DNA of 17,546 bases, from NCBI GenBank assembly GCA_039187815.1, contig JBCCZI010000094.1, forward strand, positions 1 to 17,546. The letters are read 5' to 3'. Positions 7,466-16,894 of the stretch are shown one piece after another. Source of the stretch: Thermohalobaculum sp039187815. Its GTDB lineage: Bacteria > Pseudomonadota > Alphaproteobacteria > Rhodobacterales > Rhodobacteraceae. Made by a program: the position numbers and the translations under genes. The notes under the pieces are model-generated. The model did not search any database. It was given only the letters and a program-made list of their open reading frames with translations, and had not been told where the DNA came from. Position 1 is the first letter of the stretch. Every line of letters starts with the position of its first letter.

Positions 7466-10400
7466 TTAGGCGAGCAGGTCCTCGCTGAACTGGAACTGCA
7501 CATCGCCTGAGGTGAGATCGAAGCTGCGGGTGACAACCTCGTCCGCCTGGTCGATGGCCCCGCTGCCGTCGCGGTCGACGCCGATCTCGACCTCGAGCCC
7601 GGTCGCGCCGCTGGGCACCGTCAAGGCCGTTGCGGCGAGGGACAAGCCTTCGGGGCCCACGGTGACCGAGGGGTCCGAGATGTCGATCAGATCGGCAACA
7701 CCGGTCCCCGAGGCATCGGTCGCGCGGACCGTGAAGTCCAGGATTGGCCCCGCATCGATCACGCCAGGGTCGCCATCGGCGATCAGATCCCGCAGACCGA
7801 ATGGCGCCATGTCAAAGACTTGCACTCCGTCGGGCTGGAGTTCGTCGAGGATCGCGCCCTTTTCGAAGAACAGCGAGCCGTCGATGATCAGGATGTCCTG
7901 GTTGTTATCGAGGCTGTCCACAAAGACGATGTCGAGATCGGTCGCAGTCCCGTTGATCTCAAACTGGTCGGTGCCCGTTCCGCCAGCCCCGGGCAGCACC
8001 ACCTCGGTCACGCTCGAGCCGCCGCTCAGCGCCGCCGGATCGATGGTTGCCGAGGTCAACGAGGGATAGTCGGTGGGATCGAACAGGAAAGCGGTCGTGA
8101 AGGTCGCGCCGTCGCCCGGCTCGTAGATCAGGCTCGGATCCACGGTCTTGTAAGGCAGGCTGCCAACCACCGCCTGGATCTCAGCCGTGCTGAGCGCGTT
8201 GTTCAACACCCAGATCTCGGTGCCAAAATCCGGCGTGTTGATCTCCATGATGCCATTGGTCTGGTCGAAAAACGTGACCGTGATGGCGCGTTGGTTGAAG
8301 GCGAGCTGGTTGAAGTCCACGCCCGGGAACACGGCGGCACCGGTGTCCGCATCGATGATGTCGCCAAAGCCATTCGCGAGGATGGTTCCGATCTCGAGCG
8401 TCTGGCCCGCACCGGCATTGGCATTGAGGACCCCGGATAGGTCGACCGGCTCGCGGTGGAAGAAGGCCCCCTCAAGCTTCACAGCGTCTCGGCGGCCGCT
8501 CAACTCGACCACATTGTCCACATCGCCCGAGACCTGGAACTCGAAGAGACCGGGCGTGATGGCGCCGAACTGGGTGCCCATCCCCGGCTCGGCGACGATG
8601 CCGAGACGCCCCTCCACGACCTTGTCACCAGCGGTGTCGCCAAACTCGGGCTGGTTGTTGTTCAGCGTTTCCGAGTACCCGGTGCTGGCGGTCATCAGGA
8701 TGGTCTGGTTGGTGTCCTTGCCGGCCGCGTCCAGATAGGCGGCGGCATCGGCCAAGGCCTCGCCGACGCTCATGGTGTCCGAAAACCCGGCGGGAGTGTC
8801 GAAGACATTGGCAAACAGTCCGCTGGCGCCGAGATCGATCGCGGCGGCGGCAATGGTCGCCGCAGTCAGCGGAGCGCCTCCGGTATCCGTCTCGATCACG
8901 CGGTTGCGGGTCGGATCGCCCGTGTCGCGGCTGTTGGTAAAGACGACGATCTCCTGGTCGCCACGGCCCTCGGATGTCAGCTGTATTGCCAGATCGGCCA
9001 AACTCTCCAGCGCCGCATCCACTTCGGTGCCGATGGCGCCCGAGCCGTTGTTGTCCGCGGTGCCGAAGCCCTCAGTGTTGGTGGCCTTGGCCGAGACATC
9101 GATGATGACGGCGATCGCCTGGCTCTCGGCCTGCTGTCCGATCGCTTCGCCCGAGATCTGGATCTGGTTGGTGACAAGGCCCGCATCGATGTCGGTGCGC
9201 GCCTCGGCGATGCCGAGCACGATATCACCCGAGAGGCCGGTTGCATCGACATCGCTGTCGGCGACGGTGTCGCTGCCCTGGCTCTGCAACGTGAAATCGA
9301 AGCCCGGCTGGCTGACCACTTGGATCCGGTAGGTGCCATCGGTCAGCCCGTCAAAGCTGTAGAGCCCATCGCCATCGGTCACGGCCGTCATGCCCGTGGC
9401 GACGAAGGCCCCCGAGAGGTCCGCCTCGAACAGCTCCACCGTGAAGCCGGCGGCGCCTTGCTCGCCCGCATCCTGTATGCCGTCGCGATCGATATCGAAC
9501 CAGATGCGGTCACCGATCGAGCTCTCGGCCGTCTCGACAAGGCCGGCATCCCAGGTGAGATCCACCTCGCCTCGGTCGAGCGTGATCCCCGTCACCGTTC
9601 CGACCGAGCCCGCCCCCGCCGCCAGCGGCACATCGCTGTCGTTCAAGTCCGTGGCGGCCGCAGCATTGCCTTGCGTGAACTCAAACCCGGCGGGGGCCGT
9701 AAATTCGAGCTCATACGTGCCGAAGGGCAGATTTTCGAAGCGGTAGAGCCCGTCCTGGACCGAGCCATCCTCGGCCATGCCCGCTGCCGTCATGGTCGTG
9801 CCCACCAGAGTGCGCGCGCCGCCCTCCAGCCGATAGAGCATGACCGCGACATCGTTCAGGCCGGTCTCACCGCTGCCGAGATCCTGGATGCCGTCGCCGT
9901 TCGCATCCAGCCAAACCTGGTCGCCGATCACACCGCTCAGCGGATCGTCGGGGACGAGACCGACATCGATGTTGGGATTGACCTCGCCCACCGTCAACGA
10001 GACTGCGGCAGAGCCCGTGGCATCGACATCACTGTCGATCTCGTCATCGATCGTGCCGGGATTGGCATCCACTTGATCGGCGGGCGAGAACATGTACCCC
10101 GCCTGCCCCGCAACCTGGATCCGGTAGTCACCCGCGGTCAGCCCGTCGAAGGTATAGAAGCCCTCAGGCGTGTTCACATCGCCGCTGGAGGTGAGGGTCG
10201 ATCCGATCAATGTCTCGGCCCCGTCGGCCGCCACTGCGTAGAGATCGATCGCCACGCCACCGAGGCCGATTTCGAGCATGCCATCGGCGCGAAGATCGCG
10301 CAGGCCGTTGGCGTTCTCGTCGATGAAGACGAAGTCTCCGATCAAGGACTGCGTGATCCCGGCATCCACATCCTCGGCCGTCTCGCCGGCGGCCAGGGTG

Positions 10401-13400
10401 ACCGTCACGCGGCCCTCTTGGTCCACATCGCTGTCGATGTCGTCCGAGAGGTTGCCATCCACGTCCTGGAGAGTGAACTGCGTGCCCGATTGCGGATTGG
10501 TGACGCGCACCTCATAGGTGTCGGCGACCAGCCCGGAGAAGCTGTAATTGCCCGCCTCATCGGTGATCGTGGTAGCAACCGCGGTGGACGGATCAGCAGC
10601 CGAGGACAGCTGCACCTCGGCGCCCTGGACGGTCTGGTCGATGTCGTCGAGCTTGCCGACCGCGCCGGTGAAATCCTCGAACACCGTGCCGGTGATCGCG
10701 CTTGCCAAAAGGCCGGCATCGATATCGGTGCGCTGTTCACCCACGCCAAGCGCGATGTCGCGGCTAAGGCCACTGGCATCCACATCGCTGTCATCGCCGG
10801 CGGTGGCGTCTGATCCCTGGGCGGTGTAAGCGAACTCAGACTGGTTCACCTGCACGCGGTAGGTGCCCGAAGTCAGACCGGCAAAGCCGTAGAGACCGTC
10901 GGCGCCGGTGATCGCCGTGCGCCCGGTCGAGACGAATTCGGCACCGTCGAGGCGAAACAGCTCGACCTCGAGGCCTGCGGCGGCACTGTCCGCCTCGCCC
11001 TGAAGACCATCGCCATCGAGGTCGAAGAAGACGAAATCGCCGATCGAGCCAGAGGTGTAGCCGGCATCGACGGTGGCGTCGCTGCCCATCGTGATGGTGA
11101 CCGCGTCGCGGCCTGCGGCATCCACATCGCTGTCGCTGGCGTCATCGCCCTGGTCCTGGAGCGTGAACTCCTCAGTCTGCGGCGCCGGTTCTCCGAAGTC
11201 GACCGTGTAGTCGCCATCGCCAAGCGCGTCGAAGCTGTAGGCGCCGGTCTCATCGGTGACCGTCGTGTCGACCAGCGTACCCGAGGTATCGAAGAGTTCG
11301 ACGGTCACGCCCGCCTTCAGCGCCTCGTCTGCGTCGCGCTGGCCATCGCCATCGGCGTCCTCGAAGGCGATGCCCGAGATGGTTCCCGTCGGCGCCGCAT
11401 CGGCCTCGCCGACGATCGTGATGGTCGCGGTGGCCTCGGTGAGCAGCGGCGGCAGGTCTCCGGAGAACGAGAGCATGTCGACTGCGCCCGAACCGGCGAG
11501 CTCAACGGTGACCTTTACGACGCCGTACAGCGAGGGCGGACCGTCTGACGAGATCAGCAATCCGTTCGTGAAGGCATCTGCGAATAACAGCGTCGCCTTG
11601 CCGCCATCGCTGGTCACCGGGCCGCGCACAATGGTCGTGCTGCCGTCCGCATAGGTCAGGGTGACCACGGGGGCCGGCTCTTCGGTGTCGACCAGCAACA
11701 GGCTCTCGACCGATTTCGGGCCGTCGAAGGCGAACTCGATGAAGCCGCCGCCGGCCTGATCATCCGGGTCTGATTGGTCAAGGTCCTCGGAGATGATCAC
11801 CACGGCCCCTTCGCCGACCTCGAGATCTGGATCTCCTCCCGTGGTGAAAGACGGATCGGAGTTGAATATCATCGCACGGTTCTGGAAGCCTGCCGCGTCC
11901 GGGTTCTCGCCATGGCGCCAGGCGCGGACCATGGCCAGGCCCTCACCCGCCAGTTGGGTGTCGACCAGCACGCCGCCGCCATCGGGGGCGGGGCCGGTCA
12001 GCAAACCGTCGAAGTCGACGGCGCGCGGGGCCGAGGCAGCCGCCGGCGCGCCCTCGCTGACGATGTAGTTCAGGCTGAAGGTCACCGTCTCGCCCGCGCC
12101 GAGAGCCTCGAAATCGAGGGTCGTGAAGCTGAGCGTGCCATCCGTGCTCAGCGTCAGCTCACCGGAATAGGTGTCGGTTCCGTTCGTCAGCGTCACCGTG
12201 ACCGGCTGCCCGACCACCGGCGTCTCCGAGAGCGTTGCCGCAAATCCGTCGCCATCGGTATCCGCCGGCACCGAGTAGGCAATGACCGACAGCGCGCTGG
12301 GATTGGTGCCGTCCGCGAGACCACCCGTGAAGCCGAGCTCGCCGATCGTGCGGGCGAGCAGATCGCCCTCGACGATGTTCGCGCCGGTGAGGTCCTCGCT
12401 CTCGAGAATGCCGTAGCTGTCGTTTTGGGCCTCGATGACGATGGGCGGCGGCACCTCTCCCAAACCGTCCACAGTGATCGTGACACTGGCGGTGCTGGTG
12501 GCGGGGCTCGAGATAACGAGGTTGTCGATGCCGGCCGAGCCGATGACCTCAAGCGTCATAGCCACCACGTTCTGCAGGCCCGCGCCGCTGCCAAAGACCT
12601 GCGTGGTGGCGTCGGTGTCCCCGGTGATGGTGGCGGCAATGGTCTGGGTCGAACCGTCTGCAAACTCGAACACCCAAGCGGGCTGGCTGTTGTTGTTCTC
12701 CTCGGTGTCGATCAGGTCCACCTGATAGACGGTTGTCGGCCCGGTGAAATCGAACCGCATCGTACCGCCTTGGGCGTTGTCGTCGGGATCGGTGTTGGAG
12801 CCGTTGTCCTCTTGGATGATCAGGACGTTCGAGAGCACGCCGCCGACCCCGGCCTGCAGATCATTGTCGCGACCCGGCAGACGCGAATCGTAGAGCCGCG
12901 ACACGTTTGGCGCATCGGCATCATTCAGATCCTGGCGCCGGGTTGAGGTGATGGCCGCAATGCCCGGCAAGGTGAGGCCATCGAGGAAGGTGCCGCCCGC
13001 GAATTGCTCGAAGTCGATGATGCGCTGGGCAGAGCCGTCACCCGCGATGATCGTGTAGTCGAAGCTGCCGCTCAACTGGTCGCCGCTGAACAGCGTCTCG
13101 GCCGCGCCGGGGTCCGGCACAAAGATGAGCGATCCGTCAGCGGCCACGGTCGCCGTCCCGGTGATGCTGAGCCCATCGACCCCTGTGAGCGTCATGGGAA
13201 AGGCTTGGCCAGGCGTGTAGTCGATCCCGTCCACCCGGACGCTGGTGACCGAGATCGGATCGTTCTCGGGATCGCTATCGATGGCGCCGCTGGCTGGGTC
13301 GGCGTCTATGATCACATTGGCCGCGAAGATGCCCGAGGGGCCGATCGAGCCAAGTTCATCGATCGTATAGGCGTTGTTCGCTGCCGTCGGGCCAAGATTC

Positions 13401-14302
13401 TCTACGACTGCGGCGGGCGGTTCCGTCACGACCGGATCGGGCTCGGGCGGCTGTGCCGTCGTCAGCTGTTCGGTCACACTGGCCAGCAGATCGCCGGCGG
13501 TCAGCGCAAAAAAGCCCACCTCCTCGGTGGTGTGCCGGGTCTCGGAATTGGCCGATTGCTCTTCTTCGACAAACACCGTGGCGCCGGTGGCATCGACCTC
13601 CACGCCCCGCACCGTGGCCGTATCGCCGCCATCGGTGGTCTGCATTTGCGCAAAGAAGGCGACCTCGCCATCGACCGAGGTGCCAAAGTCGATGTGATGA
13701 TCGTTGTGGCGTACCACATCGCCTGTGTTCCCGACGACCGTGTCCGTTCCGCCTTGGATCGCGATGACCGCCACGATCTCATCATCGTGCGCGCGGTCCG
13801 CTTCTTCGCCCTGCAGCTTGAGCCGAAAGCCGGATCCGGAGACATCGTCGATCCGCGTGGTGACTGCATCGCCGTCATTCGTGGTGACGGTCTGCGCCAG
13901 CACGATCGGTGCGGCACCGAAGCTCTGATCGAACGCAAAGTCTTGGAAGTTGTCCGTGGCGATGATGTTCTCGGCGACGATCACCGTGCCGTCGCTCAGG
14001 GTGTGCACGCCCTCTGAGACCGCGAGCCACGAGACCGACTCGACTGCATGCGCGCCGTCCAGATAGTCCCATTCATCCAGCTGAAACTGAAAGCCGTGGC
14101 TGGTCACATGGTCGGCCCGGACCGTCACCGGCTGGCTGCCGCTGGCGGTGTTGACCATCAGCACCACGACCGCGTTGTGAATCATCAGCGGATTGCCGTT
14201 GGCATCCGTCCCAAAGCCGATCGTGTGCCACTGGTTCGCGTGATCCTGGCCGATCTCGACCACGCCTGCGCGACCGATCAAATGGCCCGTACTGCCCGTC
14301 AT
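7466..14302 (-). CDS. Giant modular lectin/SdrD_B-repeat extracellular protein
   Basis: 2278 residues, strongly acidic, few lysines and no cysteine that I can find. The ATG at 14302 has GGGAG seven bases upstream. Order of parts: three tandem H-type-lectin-like units (about 12-271); a Pro/Glu linker (284-297); an Ig/cadherin-like segment (NNAYTIDE onward); a first DPDD-type module (about 427-597); a second Ig-like segment; a second DPDD-type module (about 760-950); six SdrD_B/Cna-B-like repeats (about 968-1712); a von Willebrand A-like region with degenerate metal site (D1735, S1737, but K1739 and T1871-A-S); about 370 residues I do not recognise; and a C-terminal EF-hand-like loop DRDGSGAIDQAD at 2243-2254. 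There is no N-terminal signal peptide, sortase motif or clear nonapeptide RTX array. Type I secretion through a C-terminal signal is the likeliest export route but is inference; no exporter is nearby. Probable role: calcium-stabilised adhesion or matrix protein. Confidence 0.88.
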   Translation of the reverse strand: MTGSTGHLIGRAGVVEIGQDHANQWHTIGFGTDANGNPLMIHNAVVVLMVNTASGSQPVTVRADHVTSHGFQFQLDEWDYLDGAHAVESVSWLAVSEGVHTLSDGTVIVAENIIATDNFQDFAFDQSFGAAPIVLAQTVTTNDGDAVTTRIDDVSGSGFRLKLQGEEADRAHDDEIVAVIAIQGGTDTVVGNTGDVVRHNDHHIDFGTSVDGEVAFFAQMQTTDGGDTATVRGVEVDATGATVFVEEEQSANSETRHTTEEVGFFALTAGDLLASVTEQLTTAQPPEPDPVVTEPPAAVVENLGPTAANNAYTIDELGSIGPSGIFAANVIIDADPASGAIDSDPENDPISVTSVRVDGIDYTPGQAFPMTLTGVDGLSITGTATVAADGSLIFVPDPGAAETLFSGDQLSGSFDYTIIAGDGSAQRIIDFEQFAGGTFLDGLTLPGIAAITSTRRQDLNDADAPNVSRLYDSRLPGRDNDLQAGVGGVLSNVLIIQEDNGSNTDPDDNAQGGTMRFDFTGPTTVYQVDLIDTEENNNSQPAWVFEFADGSTQTIAATITGDTDATTQVFGSGAGLQNVVAMTLEVIGSAGIDNLVISSPATSTASVTITVDGLGEVPPPIVIEAQNDSYGILESEDLTGANIVEGDLLARTIGELGFTGGLADGTNPSALSVIAYSVPADTDGDGFAATLSETPVVGQPVTVTLTNGTDTYSGELTLSTDGTLSFTTLDFEALGAGETVTFSLNYIVSEGAPAAASAPRAVDFDGLLTGPAPDGGGVLVDTQLAGEGLAMVRAWRHGENPDAAGFQNRAMIFNSDPSFTTGGDPDLEVGEGAVVIISEDLDQSDPDDQAGGGFIEFAFDGPKSVESLLLVDTEEPAPVVTLTYADGSTTIVRGPVTSDGGKATLLFADAFTNGLLISSDGPPSLYGVVKVTVELAGSGAVDMLSFSGDLPPLLTEATATITIVGEADAAPTGTISGIAFEDADGDGQRDADEALKAGVTVELFDTSGTLVDTTVTDETGAYSFDALGDGDYTVDFGEPAPQTEEFTLQDQGDDASDSDVDAAGRDAVTITMGSDATVDAGYTSGSIGDFVFFDLDGDGLQGEADSAAAGLEVELFRLDGAEFVSTGRTAITGADGLYGFAGLTSGTYRVQVNQSEFAYTAQGSDATAGDDSDVDASGLSRDIALGVGEQRTDIDAGLLASAITGTVFEDFTGAVGKLDDIDQTVQGAEVQLSSAADPSTAVATTITDEAGNYSFSGLVADTYEVRVTNPQSGTQFTLQDVDGNLSDDIDSDVDQEGRVTVTLAAGETAEDVDAGITQSLIGDFVFIDENANGLRDLRADGMLEIGLGGVAIDLYAVAADGAETLIGSTLTSSGDVNTPEGFYTFDGLTAGDYRIQVAGQAGYMFSPADQVDANPGTIDDEIDSDVDATGSAAVSLTVGEVNPNIDVGLVPDDPLSGVIGDQVWLDANGDGIQDLGSGETGLNDVAVMLYRLEGGARTLVGTTMTAAGMAEDGSVQDGLYRFENLPFGTYELEFTAPAGFEFTQGNAAAATDLNDSDVPLAAGAGSVGTVTGITLDRGEVDLTWDAGLVETAESSIGDRIWFDIDRDGIQDAGEQGAAGFTVELFEADLSGAFVATGMTAVTDGDGLYSFDGLTDGTYRIQVVSQPGFDFTLQSQGSDTVADSDVDATGLSGDIVLGIAEARTDIDAGLVTNQIQISGEAIGQQAESQAIAVIIDVSAKATNTEGFGTADNNGSGAIGTEVDAALESLADLAIQLTSEGRGDQEIVVFTNSRDTGDPTRNRVIETDTGGAPLTAATIAAAAIDLGASGLFANVFDTPAGFSDTMSVGEALADAAAYLDAAGKDTNQTILMTASTGYSETLNNNQPEFGDTAGDKVVEGRLGIVAEPGMGTQFGAITPGLFEFQVSGDVDNVVELSGRRDAVKLEGAFFHREPVDLSGVLNANAGAGQTLEIGTILANGFGDIIDADTGAAVFPGVDFNQLAFNQRAITVTFFDQTNGIMEINTPDFGTEIWVLNNALSTAEIQAVVGSLPYKTVDPSLIYEPGDGATFTTAFLFDPTDYPSLTSATIDPAALSGGSSVTEVVLPGAGGTGTDQFEINGTATDLDIVFVDSLDNNQDILIIDGSLFFEKGAILDELQPDGVQVFDMAPFGLRDLIADGDPGVIDAGPILDFTVRATDASGTGVADLIDISDPSVTVGPEGLSLAATALTVPSGATGLEVEIGVDRDGSGAIDQADEVVTRSFDLTSGDVQFQFSEDLLA
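7541..7576 (-). other. EF-hand-like calcium loop near the C-terminus of the giant protein
   Basis: These bases encode DRDGSGAIDQAD (residues 2243-2254), which has acidic or Ser residues at loop positions 1, 3, 5, 9 and 12, Gly at 6 and Ile at 8, as in a canonical EF-hand or dockerin loop. Related DxDxDG loops (for example EDADGDGQRDADE) open several of the SdrD_B repeats. Calcium binding is inferred from the pattern. Confidence 0.6.
8588..9121 (-). other. Von Willebrand A-like region with degenerate metal site
   Basis: Residues about 1728-1905 of the giant protein. The strand IAVIIDVSAK (D1735) matches the start of a VWA fold, but the second serine of the DxSxS metal motif is K1739. The later strand QTILMTAS ends in T1871-A-S where VWA domains normally have T-D-G. 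An intervening SDTMSVGEALADAAAYL segment occupies the usual position of the third metal-site loop. The fold call is moderate; metal-dependent ligand binding is doubtful. Confidence 0.5.
9167..11401 (-). repeat. Six tandem SdrD_B / Cna-B-like repeats in the giant gene
   Basis: Units begin near residues 971 (GTISGIAFEDADGDGQ), 1085 (GSIGDFVFFDLDGDG), 1201 (ITGTVFEDF), 1318 (SLIGDFVFIDENANG), 1457 (GVIGDQVWLDANGDG) and 1593 (SSIGDRIWFDIDRDG). Each continues through a VxLF/VxLY strand, a G-x-Y-x-F turn, TYRVQV-like strand and an acidic DSDVD block, and ends in a DIDAGL-like strand. The DSDVD block recurs at DNA level near 11120, 10770, 10425, 10020, 9630 and 9245, so units are about 345-403 bases. 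Unit 5 deviates (NDSDVPLAAG). Such domains act as rigid stalk spacers in Gram-positive and Gram-negative surface proteins. Confidence 0.85.
11453..12025 (-). repeat. Second copy of a duplicated ~180-residue module in the giant gene
   Basis: Residues about 760-950. Shared landmarks with the copy at 12512-13024, in the same order: an opening DFDG/DFEQ strand, VVIIS before DPDDQAGGGFIEFAFDGP, a VDTEE strand, YADGST, and the closing GSGAVDMLSFS. I do not know the family name with certainty. Similar segments occur in secreted proteins of marine bacteria and in PEP-CTERM-type proteins. Confidence 0.6.
12512..13024 (-). repeat. First copy of a duplicated ~170-residue module in the giant gene
   Basis: Residues about 427-597. 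Landmarks are IIDFEQFAGG, VLIIQEDN, DPDDNAQGGTMRFDFTGP, LIDTEE, FADGST and GSAGIDNLVISS, matching the copy at 11453-12025 in order and spacing. The two copies are separated by an Ig-like segment of about 160 residues, so the pattern is module, spacer, module. Confidence 0.6.
13490..14269 (-). repeat. Three tandem H-type-lectin-like repeats at the N-terminus of the giant protein
   Basis: Residues about 12-271. Unit 1 contains VVVLMVNTASGSQPVTVRA, then VTSHGFQFQLDEW and VSWLAVSEG. Unit 2 contains PIVLAQTVTTNDGDAVTTR, VSGSGFRLKL and VAVIAIQGG. Unit 3 contains VAFFAQMQTTDGGDTATVR, a GATVFVEEE strand and VGFFALTAGD. The strand pattern (V-x-L...N/D-G-x...V-T-V-R...V-T-x-x-G-F...S-W-L-A) is that of H-type lectin domains such as discoidin- and snail-agglutinin-type modules. 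Unit 1 keeps the aromatic core best (W78, W92). Carbohydrate binding is a family-based inference. Confidence 0.65.
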
Positions 14303-14797
14303 GACAAAACTCCCAAATGGTCAGCGGGGCTGCAAAATCTGCGCCCCATCCCCACGAATCGCCGGATCGCTTCAGGCCCGCGCGGCTGCGCAGGGTCCTG
14401 ACCCAGGTCCGGTCGCGAAATCGGCCGCGCTCCGTCCCACATACGGAGAGCGTCCGCCGCCCCTCGAGATCGAGAGAGCGAAGCACCGGGCATCCCAGGC
14501 ACCCACGGATGGTCTGAAGACTGGAACCGACACCCACCGGCAGACCGCCTCCTACTGGAGCGGACCCACCCTTGGCGGCACCCCACCGCCGATCTGATCC
14601 GCAAGTACTACACGTTCTGCGATCAGAGCACCGAATCCTTTACAACCTCTAGTTTAGCGAACACTTGGGCACAAAGAAGGCAGATGCGGCTCTCGCGCCA
14701 CGAAGCGCGGCGCTTTGTGCGCTTGCTTCGGTTAAACTCGACTGAAATTGTGCCGCGCAGCGAAATGGCGATCCGAAAAAAGCCCTGGGAGGAGATA
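14303..14797. other. Long non-coding divergent leader between the giant gene and acs
   Basis: I find no convincing gene here. An in-frame extension upstream of acs stays open but lacks a start with a ribosome site and any recognisable content. Structures seen: a bulged GGGGC/GCCCC hairpin at 14326-14347 in the leader of the giant gene; GGGTC-CT-GACCC at 14393-14404; an inverted repeat TCTGATC/GATCAGA (14593-14599, 14621-14627) extended inward by GCA/TGC with one bulged base; and the CACRAAG cluster at 14669-14719. The promoters of both flanking genes must lie here, but I cannot place a convincing -35/-10 pair. Confidence 0.6.
14669..14719 (+). promoter_or_regulatory. Cluster of CACRAAG motifs with near-perfect palindrome upstream of acs
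   Basis: CACGAAGCGC (14699-14708) and GCGCTTTGTG (14710-14719) form 10-base arms around one G, with a single mismatch (a G-U pair in RNA). The same half-site recurs upstream as GCACAAAG (14669-14676), an exact 8-base inverted match to CTTTGTGC (14713-14720). The block lies about 80 bases before the acs start codon. It could be a two- or three-site operator, or a hairpin with alternative partners in the acs leader. The binding protein is unknown. Confidence 0.45.
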
Positions 14798-16741
<1,944 letters not shown>

Positions 16742-16765
16742 GCCTCGCCTTCGGCGAATGGTCCA

Positions 16766-16789
16766 GCCCGTGCGATGTATCGCGCGGGC
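16766..16789 (+). terminator. Long hairpin downstream of acs (possible terminator, no T-tract)
   Basis: GCCCGTGCGAT (16766-16776) and ATCGCGCGGGC (16779-16789) are complementary over 11 positions with one T-G wobble, leaving a UGUA-type loop if the last pair opens. It begins 24 bases after the acs stop. A smaller stem TCGCC/GGCGA sits at 16745-16757, directly after the stop. Neither has a following T-run, so Rho-dependent termination or 3'-end protection is as likely as intrinsic termination. Confidence 0.45.
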
Positions 16790-16894
16790 GACCGTCCCGC
16801 TATCCATGCGACAACATCGCGACTTCGACGGTGCAACGCGTCGCTGTTTCTGCTAGGTCACGTGTAAACAAATCAGAACGGGTACAGAGCAACA

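Noticed and set aside
8456..10813. A 785-codon plus-strand open frame inside the giant minus-strand gene
   Set aside because: Its repetitive His/Asp/Arg composition is simply the complement of the SdrD_B repeats. The minus-strand reading has recognisable domains, a ribosome site and a terminator.
9167..11401. CRISPR array suggested by regularly spaced similar sequences
   Set aside because: The spacing is about 350-400 bases, the repeats are inexact and they encode the conserved DSDVD block of protein domains.
7466..14302. RTX-type nonapeptide calcium repeats in the giant protein
   Set aside because: I looked for GGxGxDxUx arrays and found only scattered DxDxDG loops and acidic DSDVD blocks, so I do not call RTX repeats.
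14639..14660. Possible acs promoter with TTTACA as -35
   Set aside because: No acceptable -10 lies 16-18 bases downstream, so I did not annotate it.
14480..14683. Open frame without a start, in frame with acs, reading through the intergenic region
   Set aside because: It lacks an ATG/GTG with a ribosome site and has no recognisable family. Open frames of this length are common by chance at this GC.
14684..14797. N-terminal extension of acs from an earlier in-frame ATG
   Set aside because: The extra 38 residues are basic and unlike acetyl-CoA synthetases. The ATG at 14798 has a strong ribosome site and gives the standard length.
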